Assembly (NCBI GenBank): GCA_029204225.1 | Contig: CM055108.1 | Coordinates: forward strand, 14,351,744 to 14,415,743 | Direction of reading: 5' to 3' | From: Diphasiastrum complanatum | Lineage: Eukaryota > Streptophyta > Lycopodiopsida > Lycopodiales > Lycopodiaceae | Length of the DNA: 64,000 nt | Part shown: positions 42,439-53,570 of the stretch, one piece after another | Layout: the number at the start of each line of letters is the position of its first letter | Position numbering within the stretch: position 1 is the stretch's first letter | Program-made: the position numbers and the translations under genes | The notes under the pieces: model-generated | Seen by the model: the letters and a program-made list of their open reading frames with translations, nothing else | The model's database searches: none | Told to the model about the DNA's origin: nothing

Positions 42439-45185
42439 TCACACTTTCTCACTAGCGGGAGGTTGTGGTTCTTTCGACAGTGTAATTATAGAGTCTTCGT
42501 CAAATTTTATAGACTTTCTTACTTCAACTAATTCACCTAGCAAAACTGAGATAGACTTCATTTGCATTCTTATAAATTCTACTAAGCTAGAATCTAATTC
42601 TACAACAACAACATATCTGTCTTTTTGCACAGCGCAATCCAGAACCCAATCTGCTGGGTGTGAAAATTTTTTGACAAGATGATTAATTAATTGTTGTGGC
42701 TTTTGATAAGGACAAGCCATGGAATCTGTCATCGGATTTTTCAATTTTTTTGTTACTGCTGATAATTAGAACAAGTTTCCAAAGCTGGTCAGTTCGGTGG
42801 TGTTATAGGACATCATCAAATGTTTGTCATTCAGTGAATAATAACCAATGGTTATGTATTCAATCTCGTTGCACAACCGTGGACCACCAACATTGCAAAC
42901 ATTGGGCTTGTACCTACAAAAAAAAAGTAGAATTATTTTAAACAATGATCTATGCTAAACATAGACTATTTAAAAATTAAAATAAATAAAGTTAAGTTTT
43001 AAGAAAGTTAAAGATATACCATACATCATTTTCAATCTCAGCATTGCAAAAAGTTAGAAGAGCTTTTTGCATTGAAGCCGACTGCCAACTTGAATGGAAT
43101 ATTACAACTCTTTAAATAGGAGAAGTTTTGATTTCAAGAAATCCTTGTATCACACTATGGATCTCAGTGAATTTGAATGGAAAATCATCATTTAGAGATT
43201 TTTTCATCTGAAATCCATAGGGGATGTCTGCTATGCAAAGAGTGTAGGATTTTTTCTTTAATTTTTTTGAAATTTCACTACAATCTCCTTCTTCCACAGT
43301 GTAAAAACATGGTTGATCATTGATACATTTCGAAAGGAAAGTCTCTATTGAATCCTCCTCGATAATAGTCTCACGCCATGCCAATCTTTTTTTGTCTCTT
43401 TTTTCTGCCTTCGCTTTAAGAATATGTCGTTTAAATTGCTCTGGAAGGACTTTATTTTTCTTGTCTTCAGCCGATTGAAAGAAGAGAGAATGCAACTATG
43501 CTTAGCATAAGATGTACAAAACAAGTAATTAAAAAATTTTGATTTTAAGAAAGGTACTAAGGATGAACATAATAAATAATTAGTAAATTAAATCTATGCT
43601 AGGCTTGAGATTAGGCTAACAAAGAGAATATAATTACTATGCTTAACATAAGATATGAATGTTCAAAATAAAAAATTAATATATTTCTATGCTAAACATA
43701 AGTGAAGTGAATACCATATCTCTAAATAATATCAAAAAAGGAGTGAGAGTTTTATTTTTACTGTTCAGAAGATAAAGCCTATCGCACTCCTCAAAATCAT
43801 TATAATTCAACCATGTTACTAGGGCCTCTTGAACTTTCATAAATAATTTATGTTTGTATTAAAAAATAAATTAATAATCAATGTCACAAAAATATTTCAA
43901 AATTTTCTCATTTTTCAAAAAAATTATCCACAAGCGCCCAGACTTGAAAAATAATATTACAGAAATTCAATATTAAAAGCTTTGTAAATTTTATTTATTA
44001 ATTTTGAAAACTTTTAATCCAAACATTTTATGCTAAGTATAGCAAAACAATTACCTAGCCACTGCAAAATGTTAGCTGATAAAAGTTATCATATTTAATC
44101 AAGTTCTGCGTTGGATTCTTAGAATCAAATGGCAGGTCTATTTCTTGGGCACAAAGTGCCTTCAACAACAACTGGTTAAAATCTCCAGCTTTGAAAACTC
44201 TGACAAATTCTTTGTTAAAAAATCATATCCTTTGTATGACCGTCATTTTCATCCTTTAGTCTTGGTCAATATTATGGTCCCAGACAAGAAGTTTAGTTTC
44301 TTCCACTGTCAACCCAGCAAACGCAATGGCACTAACAATTTGGAAAGAGACAATATGGGGATACTCTTGGGACAGTTGCTTTCAGTTTGTAAACTATGAA
44401 TGTCTCCCAAAACAAAAAAAATGATAATTATCTAAAGAAGAAAAATTAAAATTGACAATAGATCTACACTCAATAGGGTCTACCAAAACAACAAAAGGGG
44501 TTACAATTGCTTGCGTATGGTCTTTAAATTTAATTTTCAAGTTATGTACATGTGTTTCATTGGGCTCACGAAGCTCCATTGGTCGATTTCCAGTGGAGGG
44601 ATCAATGGGAGGACGTTCGCACTAGTTTTTATCTAAAATCAAAGTAGTCTCTCTAATTTTTTTTGTTTTATGAATTTCATTCCTAAGTTTGAGGTTGGAT
44701 GGAGGCTCCAGGCAAAATTAATGTGGACTATTCTATTTTTTTTTTTCTTTGAGTCGCTTGGCCATTGATTTGTTTTTAGACTTCGGTTTCTCTACACCCT
44801 CTTCAGTATGTAAAAGAGTCTGAGATCTTTTTTTTTTTGAAAAAGAAACTGATTCAGAGGGTGCATATTTTTTGATACCTTCAGTGTTGGAAAGGATAGT
44901 GGAGGAGGCTATTTTGTCACGTCCCAAAGCCATTGACTTTGAACCACGGGAAGTAAAGATTAGATCCTTCTCCTCAGCAACATCATTGTCGGGCTAATCT
45001 TTAAGTACTCTACCTTGTATCTTATATGGACTATCCCCTCTTCCGCTCTTCTCAACAACATGGATAAATAGTTCATCAAGTTTCGTGTTATTTACTCCTT
45101 TCGTAAAATAAAACACGTGTTTTTTTTTGTCCTTTAATGGAACATCTTGGGTCCGAGACGACATCCGAATTTTTTTTTTCAACAT
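42439..45185 (-). pseudogene. Decayed ParB-like / DNA N-methyltransferase gene
   Basis: Minus-strand exons from N to C: two Lys/Ser-rich frames (45185-44994, 44933-44733). A ParB-like region follows (about 44579-44052) with ETHVHNLKIKFKD, VDPIEC, a FGRHS box, LTVEETKLLVWDHNID and a tail to YQLTFCSG. Next are an exon about 43840-43713 (WLNYNDFEE, FRDM), an exon 43495-43020 with the catalytic CIADIPYGF (DPPY-type motif IV) and FHSSWQSAS, and a last exon 42913-42439 with QKPQQLINHLVKKF and ADWVLDCA (motif I). Motif order IV before I fits beta-class N6/N4 methyltransferases. Introns are supported by GTATAT..TTTTGTAG (42914-43019), GTATTC and GTAATTG donors. At least six in-frame stops break it, and the glycine loop of motif I (GSG) is missing, so the enzyme is dead. 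ParB-methyltransferase fusions are known in phages and mobile elements; the plant family name is unknown to me. Confidence 0.7.
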
Positions 45186-46304
45186 CCTTAATTTTGCGAA
45201 GCTATTGCTCTAAAAATGTGCAAAAAAACGATTATTATTGCCATTTTAGTATAATTTTACCAAACAAATTCAGTAAAATTTAAGTTTGATTCTTAAAATT
45301 TCAACAATAAATATGATTTGAAACCAACATTTTTGTATATATTTTTGGAGGTTTTAAAAAAAAATTGTATATAAGCCAAAAAAATAAGTATCTTCAATGA
45401 TAGGATAGGAAGTTCTTTTATTTTATAACTATTGGCTATGCTCAACATAGGAACCTAGCTTTCTCTCGTCCGAGTCTTATGCTGAGCATAACGTCTTCTC
45501 TTTCTTTAAGAGATAATGTTATGCTCAGCATACGATATTATCATCCTCTCTTCTGACTTCTATGCTGAGCATAGCATTCCTCCTCACTCAACCCGTTTAA
45601 TGTTATGCTCAGCATAAGACTCGGACGAGGGAAAGCTAGGTTCCTATGCTGAGCATAGCCAATAGTTGTAAAATAAAAGAAAAGTGTTGGTCTATGCTAT
45701 GCTTAGCATAAGATCTTTTGCTATTTAAATAAACTAAATGTTTGTAATACTGTGCTGAGCATAAAAAAAAACTTTGAAAAAGAAAAAAGTTAGAAATGTA
45801 ACCTTAATTAAAAAAGACTCGCTGAAAGCTATGCGCGAGATTATAGAAGATCATCGAATGAACGCTTAGATTGCTCTGCCCAAAACCTTTAAATGCAAAA
45901 TCGCAAATGAAGTGTCTTGTCCTTCTCTGTGGGTCCTTAAATAGAAAAAGTTGACCGCCAAACTTTAACGGGACCCCTTTTTCACAAAATACCAGTACTA
46001 CCACCAACCCTCACGGTTTACCAACATGTCATGTTTCTCAACCCTAATCGACAACGTGTCAAGTTTATCAACTTTAACCCTGTTTCTAGAACAAAATCCT
46101 ATTCCTAACAATTTCAATTATTTAAGAGAAGTATTTTGCATGTGGAAATCATAATGTGCTCTTTGTGAATTTCAGTGTCTCCCTTCTATAAGTGTTAGCA
46201 TAGGCTGTTAAACTTTTCCTATGGCCAGCATAGGATTAAAAAAAAAATTTGTTTATTGTAAAATTTTTACGTTCATATTTTTATGTTTGTCTATGCTTAG
46301 CATA
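42951..46304. repeat. Cluster of TATGCTNAGCATA palindromes
   Basis: Exact copies start at 43497, 45478, 45520, 45561, 45604, 45645, 45698 and 46292. One-mismatch copies start at 42951, 43638, 43688, 44029, 45437 and 45751, and a two-mismatch copy at 46220. The 13-bp unit is its own reverse complement around the central base. All copies lie in introns of the methyltransferase gene or between the two divergent genes; none falls in a recognised exon. One directly forms the AGCATAG 3' splice site before the exon at 43495. Confidence 0.9.
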
Positions 46305-46337
46305 AGAATAATTTTTTTTTTTTTATAGATTTTTGTC
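45186..46337. promoter_or_regulatory. Divergent intergenic region with palindrome array
   Basis: It separates the minus-strand methyltransferase gene from the plus-strand DUF7869 gene and holds ten of the palindromes and the large inverted repeat. A bidirectional promoter is inferred from the layout alone. A T-rich stretch ending TATAG at about 46329, just before the ATG at 46338, could be the 3' end of a leader intron. Confidence 0.5.
45415..45679. repeat. Near-perfect 78-bp inverted repeat
   Basis: Arms 45415-45492 and 45602-45679 are reverse complements with three mismatches. The 109-bp spacer holds two more palindromes. Each arm carries two TATGCTNAGCATA units. The structure could extrude as a cruciform. 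Confidence 0.92.
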
Positions 46338-48420
46338 ATGGCGAGTAGTTCTTCTTCTTCTATTCTTGTAGTTGTAGCTCAGTACGTAGCCACATTTGAG
46401 TCGTCCTCGTCTGATATTCCTAATAAAAGCTATTATTATGAAGCCACTCCCTTGGGTTCTTGTCCTATTATCCTTTCTGTTTCCATGTCAACAACATCAT
46501 CTGAAATTTCTCATCTAACTACTTTTCAAGAAATGACTCCTTTGATACACTTAGTGAGTGATGATTCACATGATTCAATTCACTTAGTCATGGATTCAAG
46601 TAAATCTACAGATTTCCAACAATCAAATGATCATCGACGTGCAAGTTTTTCACATATTCAAAGAAGGTCCATTTCTCAAATCCCCAATCCTGTCAAATCT
46701 AAGAGAGCTATATTTAATGAAAATCCTTATTCTTCTGGCGCTATAGAACCAATTGAGACAAATCAACAACAACCTGATGTTCAGACAGACATTCCCACAC
46801 GTTCTTAACCTGTTCGAGCAACTACAAGTGCCACGACGTCAATTTACAAATCTGATTTCAAAAGAAAGGAAAGATACAAGAGAGACTTGAAATCTTCACC
46901 TATTTTGACAAAACGTCAAAAATAATTGATTACCAGACACGAGATTCGGAAAGTATGGTCCATTATTTGTTGTTCAGTCTCTTGCTTACAATGATTAAAT
47001 AACAAAAAAATCGAAGAATTGCGGTCCAAGTTTTTCTTGCGAAGTAAAGATGAAAAGAATTACTATTTTCACAATGAGACCTGACAAAAACTCATATGCA
47101 TATTTCTTAAATGCAACGGAGGTTTGTCAAAAAGCCTCCAAAGCTATTCATGCAATTGGAAATTCACGCCTTCAAAGAATGCACACACGACTTCAAAAGG
47201 ATCCAACATTGCAAGGATCATTGCAGGGTAGAACCGTGTCTTCGGATGCTTTGAATGCTACGGCTTGGCTAAAGCATTTTGTGGATGTGCATGGACAAAA
47301 ATTACCGAGTTCATTATATTTTCACTTGCCAAATAATTTTACAAAATTGGAGATATTTTTTTATGTACAGGGAGTTCACTAAGACAAAAAATGTTGCCTA
47401 ATTAAATTACTCAGATTTTCTTAGGATTTGGAAGAGAGATTTTGGTTTGGTGAAGATTCTTAAAAAATCACGAATGATTGTTTGTTCGACATGCGAGTTG
47501 TTAAAATCTGCCAAACAACTAGCAACGACCAATGATTTTTTGCTAACTTTTAAATTTTCAAATCATTAATGTTATGATATTATCTTAATTTTATTGAAAT
47601 TTTTTAATTGTTACATTTTGTAGTGGATGCTGCAAAAGCGCTTCAAGTGCATAGAGATAAACAAACAATTGAAAGACAAAAATTGGCGAAACATCGAAAA
47701 AAATGCTTGGAATGTCCACAAAAGTATTTGGGCCTTGTCATCGATGGCATAGATAAGAAGAAAACGATGTTGTCTCATTTTGTTAGAGTGCCAAAAAATT
47801 TGAACGAGGCAGATTTTATTCAAGTTCATCTCGTTGGAGCACTTGTGTTTAATGGCACATTGAAGTCAAAAGTATTTTTCAATTATCCCAATGTTCGAAA
47901 CGATCCAAATTTGACCATAACCATTGTACAAAAAATAATTTGCAAATTTGGTGATAATCTTCCAGAAATATTGTATTTGCAACTTGATTACACTGCTAGG
48001 GAAAATAAAAATCAAACTATATTGGCTTACTTATCGATGTTGGTAGAAATTTTTTTTTTTGTTGGTGGGTCACACCCATGATCAAATTGATTAGATGTTT
48101 AGTTGTTTTTCCAAAAGACTAAGATGCAAGAAGGCGTTTTCTTTACCTGTGCTTTGAAACAAGTCGTTGTGTTGCTACTATTAATGACATTAGCTTTCAA
48201 CATCAGTTCAAAATCAAATGCAATAAAACTGACATCACGTTGCTATGGGGCAAACAATTTTCAAGTTCAGTTTCATGGTTACCTGTTGAAGGAATACAAT
48301 TTCTGCTCAATATGTCTTCTGGTCAAATCAAGCTTGTTGCGTTGTCTCCCTTGAAGTCCATGGTAGAAGAACAAAAAGCACAAAGAGACCATCGTGAGGT
48401 TGACCCGACTTCTTCACTCT
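46338..48420 (+). pseudogene. Decayed DUF7869-type gene (transposase-like)
   Basis: A Ser/Thr-rich N-terminal frame (46338-46808) is followed by the family core. Successive pieces are TEVCQKASKAIHAIGNSRLQ in 47050-47382, then about 47400-47520 with IWKRDFGLVKI and CSTCELLKS. After an intron ending TTTTGTAG (47622) come DAAKALQVHRDKQ, LVIDGIDKKKTMLSHF, LQLDYTARENKNQ and, after a frameshift in a T run (48049-48060), VGHTHDQID followed by a stop. These landmarks in this order match the DUF7869 family of repeated proteins in non-seed plants, invertebrates and chytrids. Their Asp/Glu/His pattern suggests a nuclease or transposase role, which is my inference. Frameshifts, an early stop at 46806 and the T-run slip make it non-functional. 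It diverges from the methyltransferase gene and shares its palindrome region. Confidence 0.72.
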
Positions 48421-48488
48421 GTTGCACTCCGTGTATTCAGTTTTGATCTATATGTCAAGTATAATCCAGTAAGTCTCCAACTAACCAA

Positions 48489-48753
<265 letters not shown>

Positions 48754-48759
48754 TCAATA

Positions 48760-51585
48760 GTCCCGCTTATGGATAATAGGTAAATTGATACTCTCCTTCT
48801 TTGCTATGAGAACTACAAAAATGCTAGAATGGTGTGAAAAGGCTTTTATAAGACATTCAATTTTGTGATGGCTCATTATTACCCTCTCATGGTTGTAAAT
48901 CATACTTGTTGTGTTCTCGATATGAAGTTCTCCATCTCTACCATACAAATTTGACTCGTTGGTAGTCACAGAACATGAATATAGTGAAGCTCAAGGTCTT
49001 TGTCCTCTTGAGTCGTCTTCCTCTCCCTACTATTCTTCACTCTTGTACAAAAAATGGTATTAGATGCTTTCTGTTTGGAGTGTGCTCATTAGGGTAATGT
49101 ATGTAGGAATGTCTTGTTTTCGAAACCCAACCAAAGAGCCAAGGAGAGCATATGAGAAGGCTACTTTCTGTCTAGATAGTTTAGTGGGAATGGGACAACT
49201 CTGCAAAATCTCATGGAGAGAGTTTGTTTGGGGCAAAGATCCTCCATTGTTGGGAGCACATTATTGTTTTTAGATTCAAACATTTGTCAAGAAAATCAAC
49301 CAGATTGTGCATGGGTTTTGATGTCATCATTACAATGAAAATTATAAGTAAAAAATGGTTAGTGTTTGGATTCAATTTTAAAAGTGAAATATATCCCATG
49401 AGCATGTTGAGTACTTGTAATAAATACATAGGAAGAACAATAAAAGCTATTAAACTAAGTTAATTAAAACCCTTTGAGGGAGACATTTAAATTTGACATT
49501 TACATTAACTCAAAATTAAGGTAAGATGAGAGTTAGGTTTGATACTGAGGTGGGTACGTAAGAGTTAGGTTTGATAGGAGACGCGATGGGTACGTAAGAG
49601 ACCAAGTATTTACGGAGACAACTTTTCCAAATATGTTATGTTTGATCTAGAGTCATCGCTGAGTGAAAGATATGGAATTTAAGACCAAGGTGATGGGTAT
49701 TGAATGGCTCGAATCGCTTATCTCTAGACAAAATTGTGGACCTTTTAGTTTTGGTTGTAGAAGCTAGAAATAATATGCTACACACAAAATTATGAATTAA
49801 TTCATCTTTAGGAAATGTTTGAGTCTTGATGAAAGCGAAGCAATGTATTTGGTCTTGCTATATACACCTATCTTGGCATATATCATTTAACACTTATTGG
49901 TGGGCTTTATAAAAGTAAGAGACAACTCCAACCTTCATAAGTGTCACGTCCACATTATCTCCACTACATACTCTCCTATTGGATTAAGAAAGCTAAATCT
50001 TATGTGTCTCAATTTACTTGTGGGTGGACCCACAAAAGTAAATGGGTGGATGATTGGCCACATCATGTCAACTTTAATTTTTCTCCTTGCATCATGATGT
50101 CACTTGGAAGCTTCGGGCCATTGCTCACTTCTCAAACTATGTCAACCACAAAAGAACAAAAGTTGGGCTGGGAAAACTAGTTTGGGCTGGACTTAAAGAG
50201 GGTGTATCAATGCTCGGGAAATTGGCATTACATGAGAATGGAATTTACATTTTATTTTCTACCAAAAATTGGTTTCATAAAACTTTTGAGATATGTTGAT
50301 TTAAGAAAAGTTGGTAACTATTTTATTTGTGAGGAATTTTATGCTTAACAATATATTTAGAGAATTCAAAAACAAAAGTTTGAAAGTACATAAGTTCATC
50401 AAATTCATCAATAAAACTAAATAAAATTTTGATATCGTGAATATACCTACTTTTATCTCTTGAGAGCTCCATTTTTGTGTGACACTTGGGAGGGATGAAA
50501 ATATATAACAAGAGATCGATATAAAAATATATAACACACTTGTGAATATACCTAGTTTAATCTCTTGCTAGCTCCATTTTTCCATGACACTTTGAAGGGA
50601 GGGATGAAAATTATAACAAGAGACCGATATAATAATATATAAGACGCTTATCTTTGGAATTTACATAGAGAAGTCTCTTCTTGGTTGGGAGAGTTCTAGA
50701 CCCAAAGAAAATGGTACTAGGAATTTTCAGAAAATATAAAATTTCCAGCTCATAAGTAAATATTTAGTGAATTAAGTTATATTTATTGTAAGTTTTGTTG
50801 GAGGCTAGGTATTTATTCTTAAGATCAAATTAGGATAAATAGAATAACTTCCCTAGCGCTCATGAAAATTTGCAAAGTATAAGAATGGAATCAATATTAT
50901 TTTTCAAAAATTTGCATTATGGAAATTTTGGCAATTTTTTTATAACCTCTTTTATGAGCAATAGTCCTCCAGCAATCGAGAAGCTTTAAAAAATGCAGAT
51001 CAAACTTTTTGAGGACAACTCAAAATAGGTTTCCCGAGCATTGATTAGACCCCAATACATGACAAATGAGGGCATACAGCAAGATGACATACATGCTTTT
51101 AGGATTCTTAATCATTCAAGTTCTGTCTTGTAGTTTTTGAATACACTATTTAATGAAGACCTATAATAAGAAAAATGCTCGTTGGTTACACATTTTAAGT
51201 TGGAGGATCTCAACGACGACATTTTTGAAAATCCAAACCCCCTAAGATATTGTGAGTAGTGTAAGAGGATGTTTTCTCAAGTGCAAAGCATTGGGGGGTA
51301 ATCCCTAAAGCCTCATGCACTTTCTAAATTTCATGGCTAGTTGAGACGGTTGGAAAATGGAAGGTTGTAGTGTGAATGCTTAGAGGCTCGATCCATATCA
51401 ATCCTATTATATATACTACTAGGGGAGGAGTATATTCTTCATCTTGAATGTGAATCCTCTAGGCGTTACACAATCATGCGGTGCTTGGAAAAATCGGCAA
51501 AGCATAGAAGCAAAATCAACATGTTTTTTCAAAAATCGACATCATAATATATTTGATGGTTTTTTTGATACAAACATATATGAGT
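48760..51585. other. Stretch without recognised genes
   Basis: Short frames on both strands show no motifs. Two similar segments near 50450-50520 and 50560-50640 (CTCTTG-AGCTCCATTTTT, GACACTT, GGGATGAAAAT-ATAACAAGAGA) form a local duplication of about 115 bp. Confidence 0.5.
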
Positions 51586-51960
51586 AGCAGTCTTAAAAAA
51601 CATCCGTTTTTTTAGGATAACTGAAAAGAGGTTTCTAGAGCAGTGAGTCGTGACACAGTAGTGTATGACCTCATGAGCTCCTTAAAAAAAACTGCAAGTT
51701 TTTTGAGGATAACTCAAAAGAGGTTTCCCGAGCAGTGACACAATGTGTGACCCCATGGACTCCAAAAAAACTGCAAGTTTTTTGAGAATAACTGAAAGGA
51801 GATTTCTCGAGCATTGACACAATGTGACCTCATGAAACCATGCACAAAACTACAAGTTTTTTGAGAATAGCTGAAAATAGGTTTCCCCAGCTGTACTAGG
51901 AGTGACACAATGTGTGGGTTGGGTTTCCCCAGCTGTGCTAGGAGTGACAAATGTGTGACC
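51586..51960 (+). repeat. Degenerate tandem repeat, period about 70-85 bp
   Basis: The block ACTGCAAGTTTTTTGAGGAT, AACT-AAAAGAGGTTTC, CGAGCAGTGACACAATGTG recurs four to five times. A single related copy lies at about 50995-51060. The last copies add TTTCCCCAGCTGTGCTAGGA twice. Not coding. Confidence 0.7.
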
Positions 51961-52774
51961 TCATGAGAACTCCTTGTGCTTGAAGATGCATCATGCCATA
52001 CTCTTTTGCACTAGTGTTGTGTAGAATCTAGATTCATTGGACCATTCCTTTTCTTTTAGAAACTCCCACATCTAGCATTGTGCACAAACATACACACATC
52101 CTCTCTATGTGTTTAAATTGTCCTAAACTAGTGATAGGCCTATGTGGCCATGGCCCATTGGCCACAGTACTTTCAACTTTCTAATTTGTGATTTCTCATA
52201 ATAATTGGCCTTGGAAGACTGCAAGGCCTTATCATATTATTTTCATTATTTATTATTTATTACTTTTATTATTTGCTGGTGGAAAATTTGAAAAACATAA
52301 AAAGGCAAAACCGCTTTTTGACCATCAGTTGGCACGAGCTGCCGCAGGTCACCGCTAGGCTCAGGCTTTACCCTGCGGGTTTCGCTAGGGACCGCAGGAC
52401 TTTGCAGGCGATCTTGCGGATTTTGTTTCTTTTTAATTTAAAAAAAAATATTTCTGTGGTAATAACTAGTAAAGGAGCCCCTTGAGGGTGAAAGTAATTT
52501 ACCGGAATTTACAGCGAGGTACTGGCTCACGAGCGCCGGGAGCCGTAGTTACGGCCGCGTATCTACCTGTATCGGCGAGTAAATTAATTTAATGAAATTT
52601 ATTAAATTCAGGTAGATAAAAATAAATAAACGTCCCGGGGACGAAAGAAAATAAATAATAAATATTTGACCTATTTACGGGGTAATGGATGGTAGATACT
52701 GCCCCTCAAAATCTCAATCGTGCTACTGTTCTCAGCTCGCCACCGTTGGATGCCCCTACGTTCGTTTGGATTTT

Positions 52775-53000
52775 GACACGTGTCAAATAACGGATGGGTC
52801 CAGGCTGTAATTTGACACGTGTCTTGCATCCAAGGGTTTGTTCAAGCGGGAGTTAAGGCGTGCTTTTAAGAGGTGTCGAGATACTGTCGCCTGCCGAATC
52901 CAAAGTAAAATGAAGGATGTTGAATAGAACAGTTGACGCCGCAGTTAACGGATGGGGTGAGGTATTTAATGCGCGGCCACTTGGATTTGTGACACGTGGT
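52775..53000. promoter_or_regulatory. Three ACACGTG G-box-like sites upstream of the F-box gene
   Basis: GACACGTGTC occurs at 52775-52784 and 52814-52823, and GACACGTGGT at 52991-53000. CACGTG cores of this kind bind bZIP/bHLH factors, including ABA-response factors, in plants. They lie 1.5-1.7 kb before the start codon, in sequence richer in GC than the flanks. Confidence 0.55.
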
Positions 53001-53532
53001 AATATGCCAGGTGCTAATGTTTGAATGGTTAATCGGGTCCATCGTCAGGAGAATCGAACGGTGGAGGGGCTTTGATCTTAGCGTGCTGTGAAGATTAGCC
53101 GCGTGTTTTGAAAGGCAGGTGGATGCTTTTCATTTGGAAAGGTGGAAAATCAATTGGTCTCGGTTTGACGTTCGTTGTGAAGATTCCTATAGCCAAGCAC
53201 CCTTCTTTTGAAAAGTCTAAAATCAAAATGTGAAGGCGAAAGGGTTTCAGTTTGAGGTTGAATGGCAAGATTCCCATGCCAATCACCTTTCTTTTAGAAA
53301 GGCCAGAATTACTGCGAGGGAGAAGTCTCCGTGAAATACTTGCAGGACAGGAGCACCTTTCTTTTGAAAAGATGCGAATTAGAACTTGTTCGTTTGAAGG
53401 GGAAACTGGATGTGAAAGGTGAAAAGGACTTCAAAATGCAGGCCAGATCAAGACACAATGCAAGGAGGAACTGGCCCTGATAGGTAGGCAAGTCTTCAAA
53501 TTGCAGGGCCGACGAAAGATACGGGAGCAGTT

Positions 53533-53536
<4 letters not shown>

Positions 53537-53568
<32 letters not shown>
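53537..53568 (+). repeat. GA repeat in the probable 5' leader
   Basis: Sixteen GA units followed by GGA repeats, and later by GCT repeats at 53698-53716 and a CTAT repeat near 53902. Such tracts are common in plant promoters and leaders. Confidence 0.9.

Positions 53569-53570
<2 letters not shown>

Noticed and set aside
42439-45185. Bacterial contamination as the source of the methyltransferase
   Set aside because: Clear GT-AG introns with poly-pyrimidine acceptors interrupt the coding sequence, and flanks are plant retroelements.
42951-46304. CRISPR-like array
   Set aside because: Units are 13-bp palindromes at irregular spacing, partly in introns, with no spacer pattern and in a eukaryotic setting.
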